DNA of 64,000 nt from Pseudomonas marginalis (GTDB taxonomy: Bacteria; Pseudomonadota; Gammaproteobacteria; Pseudomonadales; Pseudomonadaceae), in NCBI RefSeq assembly GCF_008692035.1, contig NZ_VTFG01000001.1, positions 496,001 through 560,000 of the forward strand, given 5' to 3'. Shown one piece after another: positions 1-7,628 of this stretch. Below the pieces are notes generated by a model. That model was not told where the DNA came from and did no database searches. It was given only the letters and a program-made list of their open reading frames with translations. Both the position numbers and the translations under genes were made by a program. Numbering within the stretch: position 1 is the first letter of the stretch; every line of letters starts with the position of its first letter.

Positions 1-3
1 AGG

Positions 4-342
4 GTGGGGGAAAAAGGTGGTAGGCCCGAAACCGGGTGGGAGATTCTGGAGTCTGTTGTGAAAGGGCTGACAGCTTTGGCACTCGTCGATGAAGCCGAGG
101 GCAGTTTGATCAAACTAAAGGTCGAGTTCTGCGCGATGCTCGCCAGCGAGGGAGCTCCTTCTCAAGAAATACGTCAACGAGTGGCTGGTCGCTTAACCGA
201 ACGCGCTCATAGTCTCCGAGGCGATTACGGATTTCGTTCCATCGATCGTGTTCTGGGTCAGAAAGCGCCGAATCGCGTGCATGAGTTGCTGCTTGAGGTA
301 GCGCAAGTTTTAGCCGGTGAGCCGCTGCCGACGGGGCCATAA
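4..342 (+). CDS. hypothetical protein, possibly 5'-truncated by the window edge
   Basis: An open frame of 112 codons begins at a GTG three bases into the window, so the true start may lie outside. The product is soluble and mostly helical by composition, with no membrane segment or signal peptide and no motif I recognise. It ends at a TAA 72 bases before the convergent HTH gene. Function unknown. The frame is taken as real because it has plausible codon use and no better frame exists on either strand; the overlapping minus-strand frame is arginine- and proline-rich, as expected of a shadow. Confidence 0.5.
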   Translation: MGEKGGRPETGWEILESVVKGLTALALVDEAEGSLIKLKVEFCAMLASEGAPSQEIRQRVAGRLTERAHSLRGDYGFRSIDRVLGQKAPNRVHELLLEVAQVLAGEPLPTGP

Positions 343-413
343 AAGGTAGCATCCTGCGTAGTTGCTAGTGCTGCCCAGATGATCACGCGTACCTACTCCA
401 AGCGTGTGGACGC

Positions 414-887
414 TTAATGGTCTTCTTTCCACAATCTGCTAACCCTCGACTTGTCGAGCCCCAACAGTTCCGCCGTCTCTTTCTGACTTTTTCCTTCAGC
501 CTTGTACTTGAGCACTGCCTGTCGATTGGCCTCCCCAGATCGGATACGGGGATGCACGGAGTGAAGCTTGCCGTCCTCGAACTCATGATGGAGCTTATCG
601 AGCACGCCCAGCTTTTCGAGCTTCGCGATCTCGACTGCCACTCCTTTCAGGAATTCCTTGGGTGTTTGGTGACGCGCATAGGACGAAGCAACCGCCAGTA
701 GAGCGACAAGATCAATGTCGAGTACTGAGGAAAATTCTTCCATCGTTGACAGGGTGGGATTGCTCTTGGCGTGCTCAATGTTACTCATTTGCCGAGCCTC
801 GACTCGACCATGGAAATCTTCTTGGGACAGGTTCCGAGCTGCGCGTGACAGCCTCAAGACTGCGGCTAACGGTTCTCTCAGCGACAT
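414..887 (-). CDS. helix-turn-helix DNA-binding protein (XRE-like N-terminus, second HTH at C-terminus)
   Basis: A 157-residue regulator candidate. Residues about 5-65 resemble a Cro/CI-type HTH (LSQEDFHGRVEARQMSNIE is the typical recognition-helix region followed by NPTLSTMEEFSSVLDID). The C-terminal 35 residues form a second HTH of the resolvase/Hin kind (KSQKETAELLGLDKSRVSRLW). I start it at ATG 887 rather than at an upstream codon at 956 because the XRE domain begins there and the 23 upstream residues are atypical. It probably binds DNA as a dimer; the target is unknown. The two-HTH arrangement is common in phage- and island-borne regulators. Confidence 0.8.
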   Translation of the reverse strand: MSLREPLAAVLRLSRAARNLSQEDFHGRVEARQMSNIEHAKSNPTLSTMEEFSSVLDIDLVALLAVASSYARHQTPKEFLKGVAVEIAKLEKLGVLDKLHHEFEDGKLHSVHPRIRSGEANRQAVLKYKAEGKSQKETAELLGLDKSRVSRLWKEDH

Positions 888-1092
888 TTGGAGCACCCAA
901 AGCCGAGGATAAAGCCATATTGCGCAGTTGTTCTCCATGCAATATAGTGCGCACAAGGCAACTGGAGTCGCCTAACCATTCATGCTGGGCAAGATGGGGC
1001 GCCCTCGCTCATTACGTTGGAGTGCGCTAGTGCTTGCCGCGCTTATAGATCCGGCCTCAGTCAATTTACCGCTAAATCCTCAAGGCCAGCGT

Positions 1093-1827
1093 TTGCGAAT
1101 CAGAATTTATTCAGACCTCCACGCCGAGTTCCACCGTTTCGCCCCCCCATCCCTCGATGCGGGGGTTGACCTGGTGATCCTCGCCGGCGACATCAACAAG
1201 AAGGCCAGGGGCGTCCAGTGGGCCAACGATACCTTCGCCTGCCACGTCGCGTATATCGCAGGGAACCATGAGTACTACGACGGTCACATCGATCGCACCC
1301 TGCAAAAAATGAAGGGCGCTGCGGCCGGCCATGTCCACGTGCTAGAGAATGAAGCACTCATACTGGGTGACGTCAGGATCTTGGGTACTACTGCGTGGAC
1401 TGACTACAGCGTCACAGGGGATTTGTTAGCGGCCAGCAACGCTGCCAGGCAAGGCATGAACGACTTCAAGTACATCAGGGCAGACTCGAACTACAGGCGA
1501 TTGAGACTGGACGACTTGGTTACCCGGAATCACATCGCCCGGGACTGGCTCACCCAAGAGCTTGCTCGACCGTTTGACGGCAAAACGGTAGTAGTGACCC
1601 ATCACTCACCATCCCCTGTGGTGATTGGTGAGCAGCATGATGGGCATCTTACTGCAGCGTACACCAACGACTGGCCGCGTTTGATCGAGAAGGCCCATGT
1701 GTGGGTGTTCGGTCACACGCATGAGGCTACAGATGTTGAGCTAGCCGGCTGCAGGGTGGTCTCGAACCCAGGTGGCTACCCTGGAGAGAGCACTGGTTTT
1801 GACCCTTACTTCGAGATCCAAATCTAA
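1093..1827 (+). CDS. metallophosphoesterase family protein
   Basis: Calcineurin-like phosphoesterase with the full di-metal motif set in order: SDLHAEFH (D-x-H), GDINKK, GNHEYY, a histidine in THHSPS and GHTH near the C-terminus. An in-frame GTG/ATG-type start exists at 982, but the first 37 residues are unlike the family; the TTG at 1093 gives LRIRIYSDLH, matching the usual family N-terminus, so I prefer a TTG start giving 244 residues. Its stop overlaps the ATG of the next gene by one base, so the two are probably co-translated. The substrate cannot be read from sequence; members hydrolyse phosphomonoesters, diesters or nucleotides in the cytoplasm. Confidence 0.85.
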   Translation: MRIRIYSDLHAEFHRFAPPSLDAGVDLVILAGDINKKARGVQWANDTFACHVAYIAGNHEYYDGHIDRTLQKMKGAAAGHVHVLENEALILGDVRILGTTAWTDYSVTGDLLAASNAARQGMNDFKYIRADSNYRRLRLDDLVTRNHIARDWLTQELARPFDGKTVVVTHHSPSPVVIGEQHDGHLTAAYTNDWPRLIEKAHVWVFGHTHEATDVELAGCRVVSNPGGYPGESTGFDPYFEIQI

Positions 1828-2150
1828 TGGCCACTTCGGCGATGAAGCACTTTTTTGACCACGCCGTCGAGCCGATAGAGCTCGATCGGGATCTTCCCTC
1901 GGAGGTCATTCAGGCGCGGGGCATTTCCTGGGGTATGGTGGTCGACGCTTACCTTGTCAACGCAGCAAGGGTAGGGCAGAGCTATGCGGCGCTCGTTTAC
2001 AACGATCAGTCAAACGTGAGCTCGAATGGAATGACGGTTGCTACCCCTCCACTTCAGCTGGTTGAGACAAGGGCGGGGTTCAAGCTAATGCGCAGCCTAA
2101 GTGGCAAAGACTACTACGTTATCGCTAGCGAGCTCAGCGAGCCGCAGTGA
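1827..2150 (+). CDS. hypothetical protein coupled to the metallophosphoesterase
   Basis: A 107-residue soluble protein whose ATG shares a base with the TAA of the preceding phosphoesterase gene (TAATG), a classic translational-coupling arrangement. No recognisable domain, no membrane segment, no signal peptide. The product is acidic in its first half. Its place in the operon suggests a partner or accessory role to the phosphoesterase, but this is inference from position only. Confidence 0.7.
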   Translation: MATSAMKHFFDHAVEPIELDRDLPSEVIQARGISWGMVVDAYLVNAARVGQSYAALVYNDQSNVSSNGMTVATPPLQLVETRAGFKLMRSLSGKDYYVIASELSEPQ

Positions 2151-2325
2151 GCATCCAATTGGGTTGACTCACTCAGCCTAAAGGCCGCTTTCAAGCTGTA
2201 GTACTTGGCAAGGCGCGGCGAGTACCTTGGGTTTAGAGCTTTATATATCCCGCTGACCAATCCGCTGGACGACTTCGTGTGCGCTCGTATTCACGTAGCA
2301 CTTCAAAGTGCACTAAGGAAAATGC

Positions 2326-2823
2326 ATGTCTGATCTGAAAAAAATTGAGCTCACTGTCAAGAACTACAATGTTAAAAACTCTGCTGACATTGATACGCTC
2401 TATAGCCAAGTTCGGTGCGAAGACAGTGAAGGAAAAACTTTCTATTTCAAAGAAGTTTGCATGTTGGACTACTTGAAAAGGCACGGGGCGATTGTTACTG
2501 ACAAGCCTCGTACGTGGTACTACAAGCATTTGAACAAGAAAACCATCGTTCTAGTGGCGTTCCAAAAGGCAGATGGAAAGGTTGAGTATGACCTTGATCA
2601 CCTGAGACAGGTTGCTAAATCCAGCATTCTTAAAGGGATTGTTTTCGCGGTAGCGGCAATTCCTGCGGGTTTGATCATCGCAACAGCGACTTTTGGTATC
2701 GGGCTGCTGTTTACGCCTGTGTGCCTCTTCTATGCATACAGAAGTCTCTTTAAAATCCCCCGGATGCTGCGCCGGGATACGCTGGTAAACGAGCTCGCCG
2801 CGCTTGGAGTGATTGTACAGTAG
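2326..2823 (+). CDS. hypothetical membrane protein
   Basis: A 165-residue protein with a polar N-terminal half (residues 1-100) and a hydrophobic C-terminal hairpin (about residues 103-145, GIVFAVAAIPAGLI then GIGLLFTPVCLFYAY), so probably two inner-membrane helices with a cytoplasmic N-terminal domain. An AGGA sequence lies about seven bases before the ATG. The base composition is more AT-rich than in the flanking genes, consistent with horizontal origin. Family unknown. Confidence 0.7.
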   Translation: MSDLKKIELTVKNYNVKNSADIDTLYSQVRCEDSEGKTFYFKEVCMLDYLKRHGAIVTDKPRTWYYKHLNKKTIVLVAFQKADGKVEYDLDHLRQVAKSSILKGIVFAVAAIPAGLIIATATFGIGLLFTPVCLFYAYRSLFKIPRMLRRDTLVNELAALGVIVQ

Positions 2824-2882
2824 CTGTCAAGCTGGACTGCTGCGATGCAGAGCCAAGGCCGCGTGTCGATGAGGAGCAATAA

Positions 2883-3509
2883 ATGACAGCAGTAATTTTT
2901 GATCTCTTCGTTACGCTTTTAGAGATTCGAAACCGGCAGAACCCCTTTCGACGGCTCCTCCGCCTAGGCTCACAGCAGGGACGCGCCGCTTCCCCTGGAG
3001 ATTTGCGCTGGATTATCACCAACGCCTGTGGGTTGCAGGAGGCTGCTGATTTTTTTGGAATCAAACTTTCCTCCACTCAACTCACTGAGCTCCAGAGCTG
3101 CCTAGAGCTCGAACTTGAATCGATCACACTCTTTGAGGATGCGCTGCCGGCGCTCGCTCTGCTGCGACACCACCAAATAAAAATTGGCGTTTGCTCGAAC
3201 TTGGGTGGCCCGTATTGCCCGTTAGCCCGGAATTTGCTGCCGGGGCTCGATGGCTATGCGCTCAGTGCCGAGGTTGGGCTGATGAAGCCTGATGTGGCCA
3301 TGTACCAACACATCTGCACCCAGCTCAATGTTGCACCCAGCCAACTCCCAGGATCGCCTCACGTCTTGATGATCGGAGACTCCCGGCGATGTGATGCTGA
3401 TGGCCCCCGAGTAGCCGGCATCGAAGGTTACCATCTGGATCGTAGTGGGGCGGGTCGCTTTTGTGACCTGCTTGAGTTTGTTACAGGTATCAACACCAGC
3501 AGAGGTTGA
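2883..3509 (+). CDS. HAD-superfamily hydrolase
   Basis: 208-residue haloacid-dehalogenase-like hydrolase. Motif I is FDLFVTLL at the N-terminus with the nucleophilic Asp7; motif II is the serine in VCSNLGGPY (about residue 102); motif III lysine is in GLMKPD; motif IV is MIGDSRRCDADG. The helical cap sits between motifs I and II. Motif I has Phe at the +2 position where many phosphatases have Asp, which is typical of the dehalogenase-like subgroup, so the reaction (phosphatase or other) is undecided. A GAGGAG ribosome site is eight bases upstream of the ATG. It stands alone, not in an obvious operon. Confidence 0.85.
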   Translation: MTAVIFDLFVTLLEIRNRQNPFRRLLRLGSQQGRAASPGDLRWIITNACGLQEAADFFGIKLSSTQLTELQSCLELELESITLFEDALPALALLRHHQIKIGVCSNLGGPYCPLARNLLPGLDGYALSAEVGLMKPDVAMYQHICTQLNVAPSQLPGSPHVLMIGDSRRCDADGPRVAGIEGYHLDRSGAGRFCDLLEFVTGINTSRG

Positions 3510-3876
3510 TGCCCACAGCCAGCGGTTCTGCACCTAGCCCTTTCTGATAGGTCTCCGCATCCCCAAAATGGCCATTTTGGTCTCGTGCCTGGCTCATCTT
3601 GATGCCCATAGATGTACGTCCTGGTAACGCCTCACTTTGTTCAAGGCCGGCCACGCGAGTTGGTTGAGTGGTCGCAAGCCATTACGTCATCGGGTGGTGT
3701 ATTCCACCAATCAGTTCGGCGTTTCGCCCCTCGGGCGGCTTCGCTGCTTTGACCTCCAAAGGATTCGAAGGCTGAAGTGGCGCGTGGCTTGTTCCTGTGT
3801 GCTCAGCCAGTGACTGCGCGCCCAAGCTCGTAGAGTTATTCTTCACCCTTGTGCTCAGGCCGTTCGAGAGGGTGCT
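3510..3876. other. intergenic region with an 18-bp perfect palindrome
   Basis: No credible gene. The only marked structure is the perfect palindrome CCAAAATGGCCATTTTGG at 3563-3580. A short GGTGG/CCACC inverted repeat lies at about 3695-3710. The stretch probably carries the promoter of the downstream HEPN-like gene, but I cannot point to convincing -35 and -10 boxes. Confidence 0.5.
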
Positions 3877-4347
3877 ATGCGTAAAGGTGAGATACCGACC
3901 GAGCTCTCATTGCTCGCGTTTGACTTCTTCTACTGGTTTTCACGATTTGAGTTCTGTCTCAAAGAAAACGGTTACCTAAAATCCGAAATCCCTGGGCAGA
4001 AAGCTGAACCAGGTTGGGACAAATTTGTAGAGCGCCATGCCGAAACCTACGTGCTGACCGCTGAAGCGGCAGAGCTGCTTGCCGCTCCACCTGATCGGCA
4101 AGTGGTTGGGGCCGGGTTGGTTTTGGAGTGGGCACCAGTTGGATTTCAAGACTGTAGATCTGACCTAGCAAAGGTTGTCCGAACGGTGAAAACAGTTCGC
4201 AACAATCTATTCCATGGTGGCAAGCATGGCGCCGCTGGCTGGGATAGCCCTCAGCGTACGCAGTCTCTCCTCACATCGAGTGCAGCTGTGCTAGAGGGTT
4301 TGGTGGAGCTCGGTGATTTCCGAGGCGACTACGAAAGGTTTTATTGA
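3877..4347 (+). CDS. HEPN-like protein (putative RNase or RNase-like toxin domain)
   Basis: A 156-residue helical protein with the motif RNNLFHGGKHG at residues 108-118. Arg108 and His113 form the R-x4-H signature of HEPN domains, many of which are metal-independent RNases in toxin-antitoxin and phage-defence systems. An aromatic-rich helix (FDFFYWFSRFEFCLKENGYL) near the N-terminus fits the other HEPN helix. There is no adjacent MNT nucleotidyltransferase antitoxin, so this is not a standard HEPN-MNT pair. HEPN membership is my reading of one motif plus helical make-up; activity is inference. Confidence 0.7.
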   Translation: MRKGEIPTELSLLAFDFFYWFSRFEFCLKENGYLKSEIPGQKAEPGWDKFVERHAETYVLTAEAAELLAAPPDRQVVGAGLVLEWAPVGFQDCRSDLAKVVRTVKTVRNNLFHGGKHGAAGWDSPQRTQSLLTSSAAVLEGLVELGDFRGDYERFY

Positions 4348-4456
4348 CCTGTGATCATCAGCAGTGGCGAGTGAGCCAGCTCCACCCTTAGCGCAGTAGG
4401 CGAAATGTGGTTAAGCTCGAGCATGATGGATCAACCCTCGCGTGAATGGAGTCGCC

Positions 4457-5605
4457 ATGCCCTTAACCGTTTTTTCCGCATCCCGCCGGATGGAATTGGA
4501 CGTTCAGCAGCTATTAACACAGCTAGGGGCTGAGACTGGTTATGTCATGCCGTCGAAGAGTACGCCCATTCCGGAAAGCTGGAAGGTGCATTGTTCGACG
4601 GATCTCGAGTGCCCCTCGTGCTTCTGCATAGGTGCGGAGGTTGTAAGGGCGAGCAAGTCCAAGGTCGATGGTCACGATGTGCGGCAGGCCTACTTCCGGT
4701 TCCCTCAAAGCGATAGTTCAGCAGGACACCATCCATTCTGTGACTTTTCGGGCAATGTCTCAGCTGCGTTCATCCCGGAAAACCTTGTCCAGTTTTCGTC
4801 TGCGAAGGATGGCGTCTCCAGGGTTGTACGGGAGCTCGTATGCAAAGGCATTCAGCTAGAGATATTCACGCAGTGGGATATTCGGCGGATGCGCGAGTGG
4901 TTCTTCCAGACCAAGCTACAGTCGCAGTTCACCATTACCCTGGATCCCAAAGTGCCTGGATGGCTGGATGGACTGCATCGTCATGCCTCATGGTCACAAG
5001 ATTTGGATGCTGTGCCTATTGAGCTGACGACAGAGGTGCTGGGCATTCCCGGTTTTAATTTCGAGGCAGCAGCAACGCGAGAGGTTTCTCAGCGCCATCG
5101 CGCTACGCTAGACATCATCCGGGAGAAACGCCTGTACCCAGGTGCAATGGTTGAGCGCCTCGAAAAGCTGGCCACTGACTACCATGGAAAATCGGTCTAT
5201 GACCCCACCGCTCTGCAAAACCACTTCCAGCTTACTAACCGGCTTGCAGCATTCATGTGCTCAAACCATAGCTCGTTGAGACGATTGTCGAAAGCTCACT
5301 ACCCCTTGAATGGGCTGAAAAATGTCAAACCGCTGTTGGCGTTTTCGGCACTGCTATTGTTCATTTCCGACTGGCAGCTGGACGCTGCGGTCAGCCGATT
5401 TGCGCAAATTGCCTCGAGTAAGCTACAGGCGGATGAAACGTTAGGCAATGTGATGGGGCTTAACCCTTTCCATGACTTCGCGGCATGGGCCATGTTGAAA
5501 AGCATCCAGGATTTGCCTCCAATCCAGATCCCCCCTCTGAGCGTCAAAGAGGAAATCGCTTTCAAGGTTGCCGAATTGAAGAGGCAAGCGGGGACGTCGA
5601 ACTAA
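4457..5605 (+). CDS. hypothetical protein with an N-terminal Cys/His cluster
   Basis: A 382-residue protein of unknown function. I choose ATG 4457, preceded by GGAG at a six-base spacing, over a GTG at 4442. Residues about 45-95 contain a cysteine/histidine group (HCSTDLECPSCFC, then GHHPFCDF), which could bind zinc and recalls the zinc-finger N-terminus of CoiA-like competence proteins. The remainder is helical with no catalytic motif I know. The next gene on the same strand, a PD-(D/E)xK-like protein, starts 137 bases later and may belong to the same unit. Confidence 0.7.
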   Translation: MPLTVFSASRRMELDVQQLLTQLGAETGYVMPSKSTPIPESWKVHCSTDLECPSCFCIGAEVVRASKSKVDGHDVRQAYFRFPQSDSSAGHHPFCDFSGNVSAAFIPENLVQFSSAKDGVSRVVRELVCKGIQLEIFTQWDIRRMREWFFQTKLQSQFTITLDPKVPGWLDGLHRHASWSQDLDAVPIELTTEVLGIPGFNFEAAATREVSQRHRATLDIIREKRLYPGAMVERLEKLATDYHGKSVYDPTALQNHFQLTNRLAAFMCSNHSSLRRLSKAHYPLNGLKNVKPLLAFSALLLFISDWQLDAAVSRFAQIASSKLQADETLGNVMGLNPFHDFAAWAMLKSIQDLPPIQIPPLSVKEEIAFKVAELKRQAGTSN

Positions 5606-5742
5606 ACCATACCCGGATAACATCCTCGAGGCTTTCGCTACCAACATCTAAGCGACATGGCTGCTGCCAGGGATCCTGCTCGAGGTGGCACCATGATATC
5701 GTCGCACTCCATCATCATGTGCAAACGACTGGAGACGGCCAA

Positions 5743-6957
5743 ATGTGGTTCCACGGAATTAAGGATGTTCCACGTTACGAACTTTACAAATTGAAACAAG
5801 TCCGAACGAAGGCTTCATGGGATAAACCCGTTATTCCAACTGGGCCACCGCTAGCTATTGATCCAACGCTTTTTATTTATGCGTCAACCCGCGCATCAAT
5901 ACTCGGGCAAAAAATTGGACTAAGAGGTCAGCTGGCTGGACGAGCGCTGGGCGCAGCTGCTTTATGCTATCTGACACCTAATCTCTACAGTCCGGGCGCA
6001 AAGGTTACTAATAAGATTTTTCTTCATCACAATTTTAATTATACCAAAGACTTCATTGGTTCCAGTATAAAAGGAACAATCGGAGCAGCCTTGGCTTACT
6101 TGGAGATGCAAGATCTAGGATACGCATGGTGCGGTCATTGGGAGGACTGTACAACTCCCGCAGTTTTGATCACAAGCTCCGCAGCATCGACGTCGAAGGC
6201 TTCCGGCTCAGCCAAAGCTAAAACCAAAGCACCCGCGCCTGACTTTGTGTTTGCTTCCTCGAGCAACGTATGTTTAGTCGATGCTAAGGGGTCTGTTCGA
6301 ACGATGAAGGAAGTGCGACAGATCGCCAAGAATGAGTGGAAGCGTCAAATCTACTCAAACAGACTAGTAAAGTTAGCTGGCGGTGGCACGGCTACCGAGG
6401 GGCGCATTATCGCGGCCTCGTTGGCAAATCCGAATGGTGTCGGCCTAGTAACCGCGCACGGACGATTTCTAGGCTCTTCTCTTCCTCCGGGCACTGGGCA
6501 TTCGAGCCGAGTGAGCACTACCAGCAAAGCGATAAAAACTGTTCAGAAAATCAATTTCACCAACGCTTTCTATCTCTTAGGTTTAAACGCTATGGCCAAC
6601 CATTTCATTGGTGGCCCTCTGGGGCTAGCGAGAGCCGAAATGGATGCTGCTCGGCGAAGTGCAGTAGATATCGATGATCTAGGTTCCGTGTACACAGGCA
6701 AACGACGAATTGTCGATTTGGGCGATCAAGGTGCTTGGACAATGCAGCCGTTCTGTAGGCTCGACGTGCTGGAGGAGGCCTTAGAAAACCTGGTTTCTGA
6801 TAACGCTCCGGCAGTTGCTGAGACCCCGGCGATGCTGGCCCCGCCCCCTGACAATGCGAAAAGCTCCGGAGACGGAAAGGTAGTTTCAGCTAGCCAGGTG
6901 ATATTCCAAAGTCGTGATGGGGTCGGAGCAATATTCGAGCGTGTGGCGGGTACCTGA
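5743..6957 (+). CDS. hypothetical protein with PD-(D/E)xK-like motif
   Basis: A 404-residue protein. The ATG at 5743 has GGAG nine bases upstream; the same open frame extends back to 5485 but overlaps the preceding gene and is unlikely to be translated. Residues 166-182 read PDFVFASSSNVCLVDAK: Pro166-Asp167 followed by Asp180-x-Lys182, which fits the PD-(D/E)xK nuclease signature. An alanine/lysine/serine-rich linker (about 145-165) precedes it. The gene is visibly more AT-rich than its neighbours in the first half. A nuclease role is inference from this motif alone; no family name is known to me. Confidence 0.7.
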   Translation: MWFHGIKDVPRYELYKLKQVRTKASWDKPVIPTGPPLAIDPTLFIYASTRASILGQKIGLRGQLAGRALGAAALCYLTPNLYSPGAKVTNKIFLHHNFNYTKDFIGSSIKGTIGAALAYLEMQDLGYAWCGHWEDCTTPAVLITSSAASTSKASGSAKAKTKAPAPDFVFASSSNVCLVDAKGSVRTMKEVRQIAKNEWKRQIYSNRLVKLAGGGTATEGRIIAASLANPNGVGLVTAHGRFLGSSLPPGTGHSSRVSTTSKAIKTVQKINFTNAFYLLGLNAMANHFIGGPLGLARAEMDAARRSAVDIDDLGSVYTGKRRIVDLGDQGAWTMQPFCRLDVLEEALENLVSDNAPAVAETPAMLAPPPDNAKSSGDGKVVSASQVIFQSRDGVGAIFERVAGT

Positions 6958-7127
6958 TCCGCGACACGGCGGACTTAATGTTCGCAACGACGTTGCTTGG
7001 GACTCATCATCTCATTCATCCTCCCAATTCGGCCGAAAAGGAAGCTTAGCCGGCAAACTCAGTAAACTTTACGGGTTAGGTCGTGCGCCCCTATAGGGAC
7101 TACACACATGGTATAGGCAGACAAAGA

Positions 7128-7287
7128 ATGAAGATTTTTTCCTCCCATGACATTTTATCCGTCATGAACTGGGGGAGTGCCATTGAAGCCCTACGTGAAG
7201 CCCACGCGGGCCAGCGGCCAAGTGGTGATAGCTATTTCATAGGCGACGCTTCCTACGAGTTGTTCAGTCGAGATGTTTTATTTCAGG
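7128..7287 (+). pseudogene. ornithine cyclodeaminase family, N-terminal remnant
   Basis: About 53 codons from ATG 7128 read like the start of an ornithine cyclodeaminase/mu-crystallin protein (SVMNWGSAIEALREAHAGQ is typical of the family's first helix). The family is normally over 300 residues, but here homology stops at about 7287, where the sequence passes into a piece of an unrelated transporter in a different frame. A broken gene, presumably non-functional. Confidence 0.55.
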
Positions 7288-7504
7288 GGTACCGCGTGCT
7301 TCGCTGATCGTGATTGCGGCCACCCTGACTCACTTCGGACTGCCCGAGGAAGGCATTCTCTTAGTCATGGCCATTGATACGTTCCTGGACATGGGCAGGT
7401 CTGCGACCAATGCCGTGGGCAATTCGATCGCATGCGCTGTCGTAGCCAAATGGGAAGGAGAGCTTGGAACGAATGAGGTTGGAAAGAGGCAGATGCACGC
7501 GTAG
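7288..7504 (+). pseudogene. dicarboxylate/amino acid:cation symporter (DAACS family), C-terminal remnant
   Basis: From about 7286 the frame reads GVPRASLIVIAATL, then FGLPEEGILLVMAIDTFLDMGRS and ATNAVGNSIACAVVAKWEGEL, which is the conserved C-terminal part of GltP/DctA-type sodium or proton symporters (AIDxFLDxxRxxxNxxGN). The preceding 300 or more residues of the transporter are missing. The join to the cyclodeaminase head marks a deletion or recombination scar. Confidence 0.7.
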
Positions 7505-7628
7505 CTCCAGAAATTCTAGTGCCAGACCAACAGGTGCCTCAGCGCTCAACAGCAGTGTAAGCAATTGATCCAGTGCAGCCGCCCGGATATCCAGGCGGCT
7601 TATTGGCGGAAAACCTACTGCGCCGCTA

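Noticed and set aside
7577..7600. AGCCGCC/GGCGGCT hairpin downstream of the symporter remnant
   Set aside because: Only seven pairs, 10-base loop and no T-run; cannot be told from chance.
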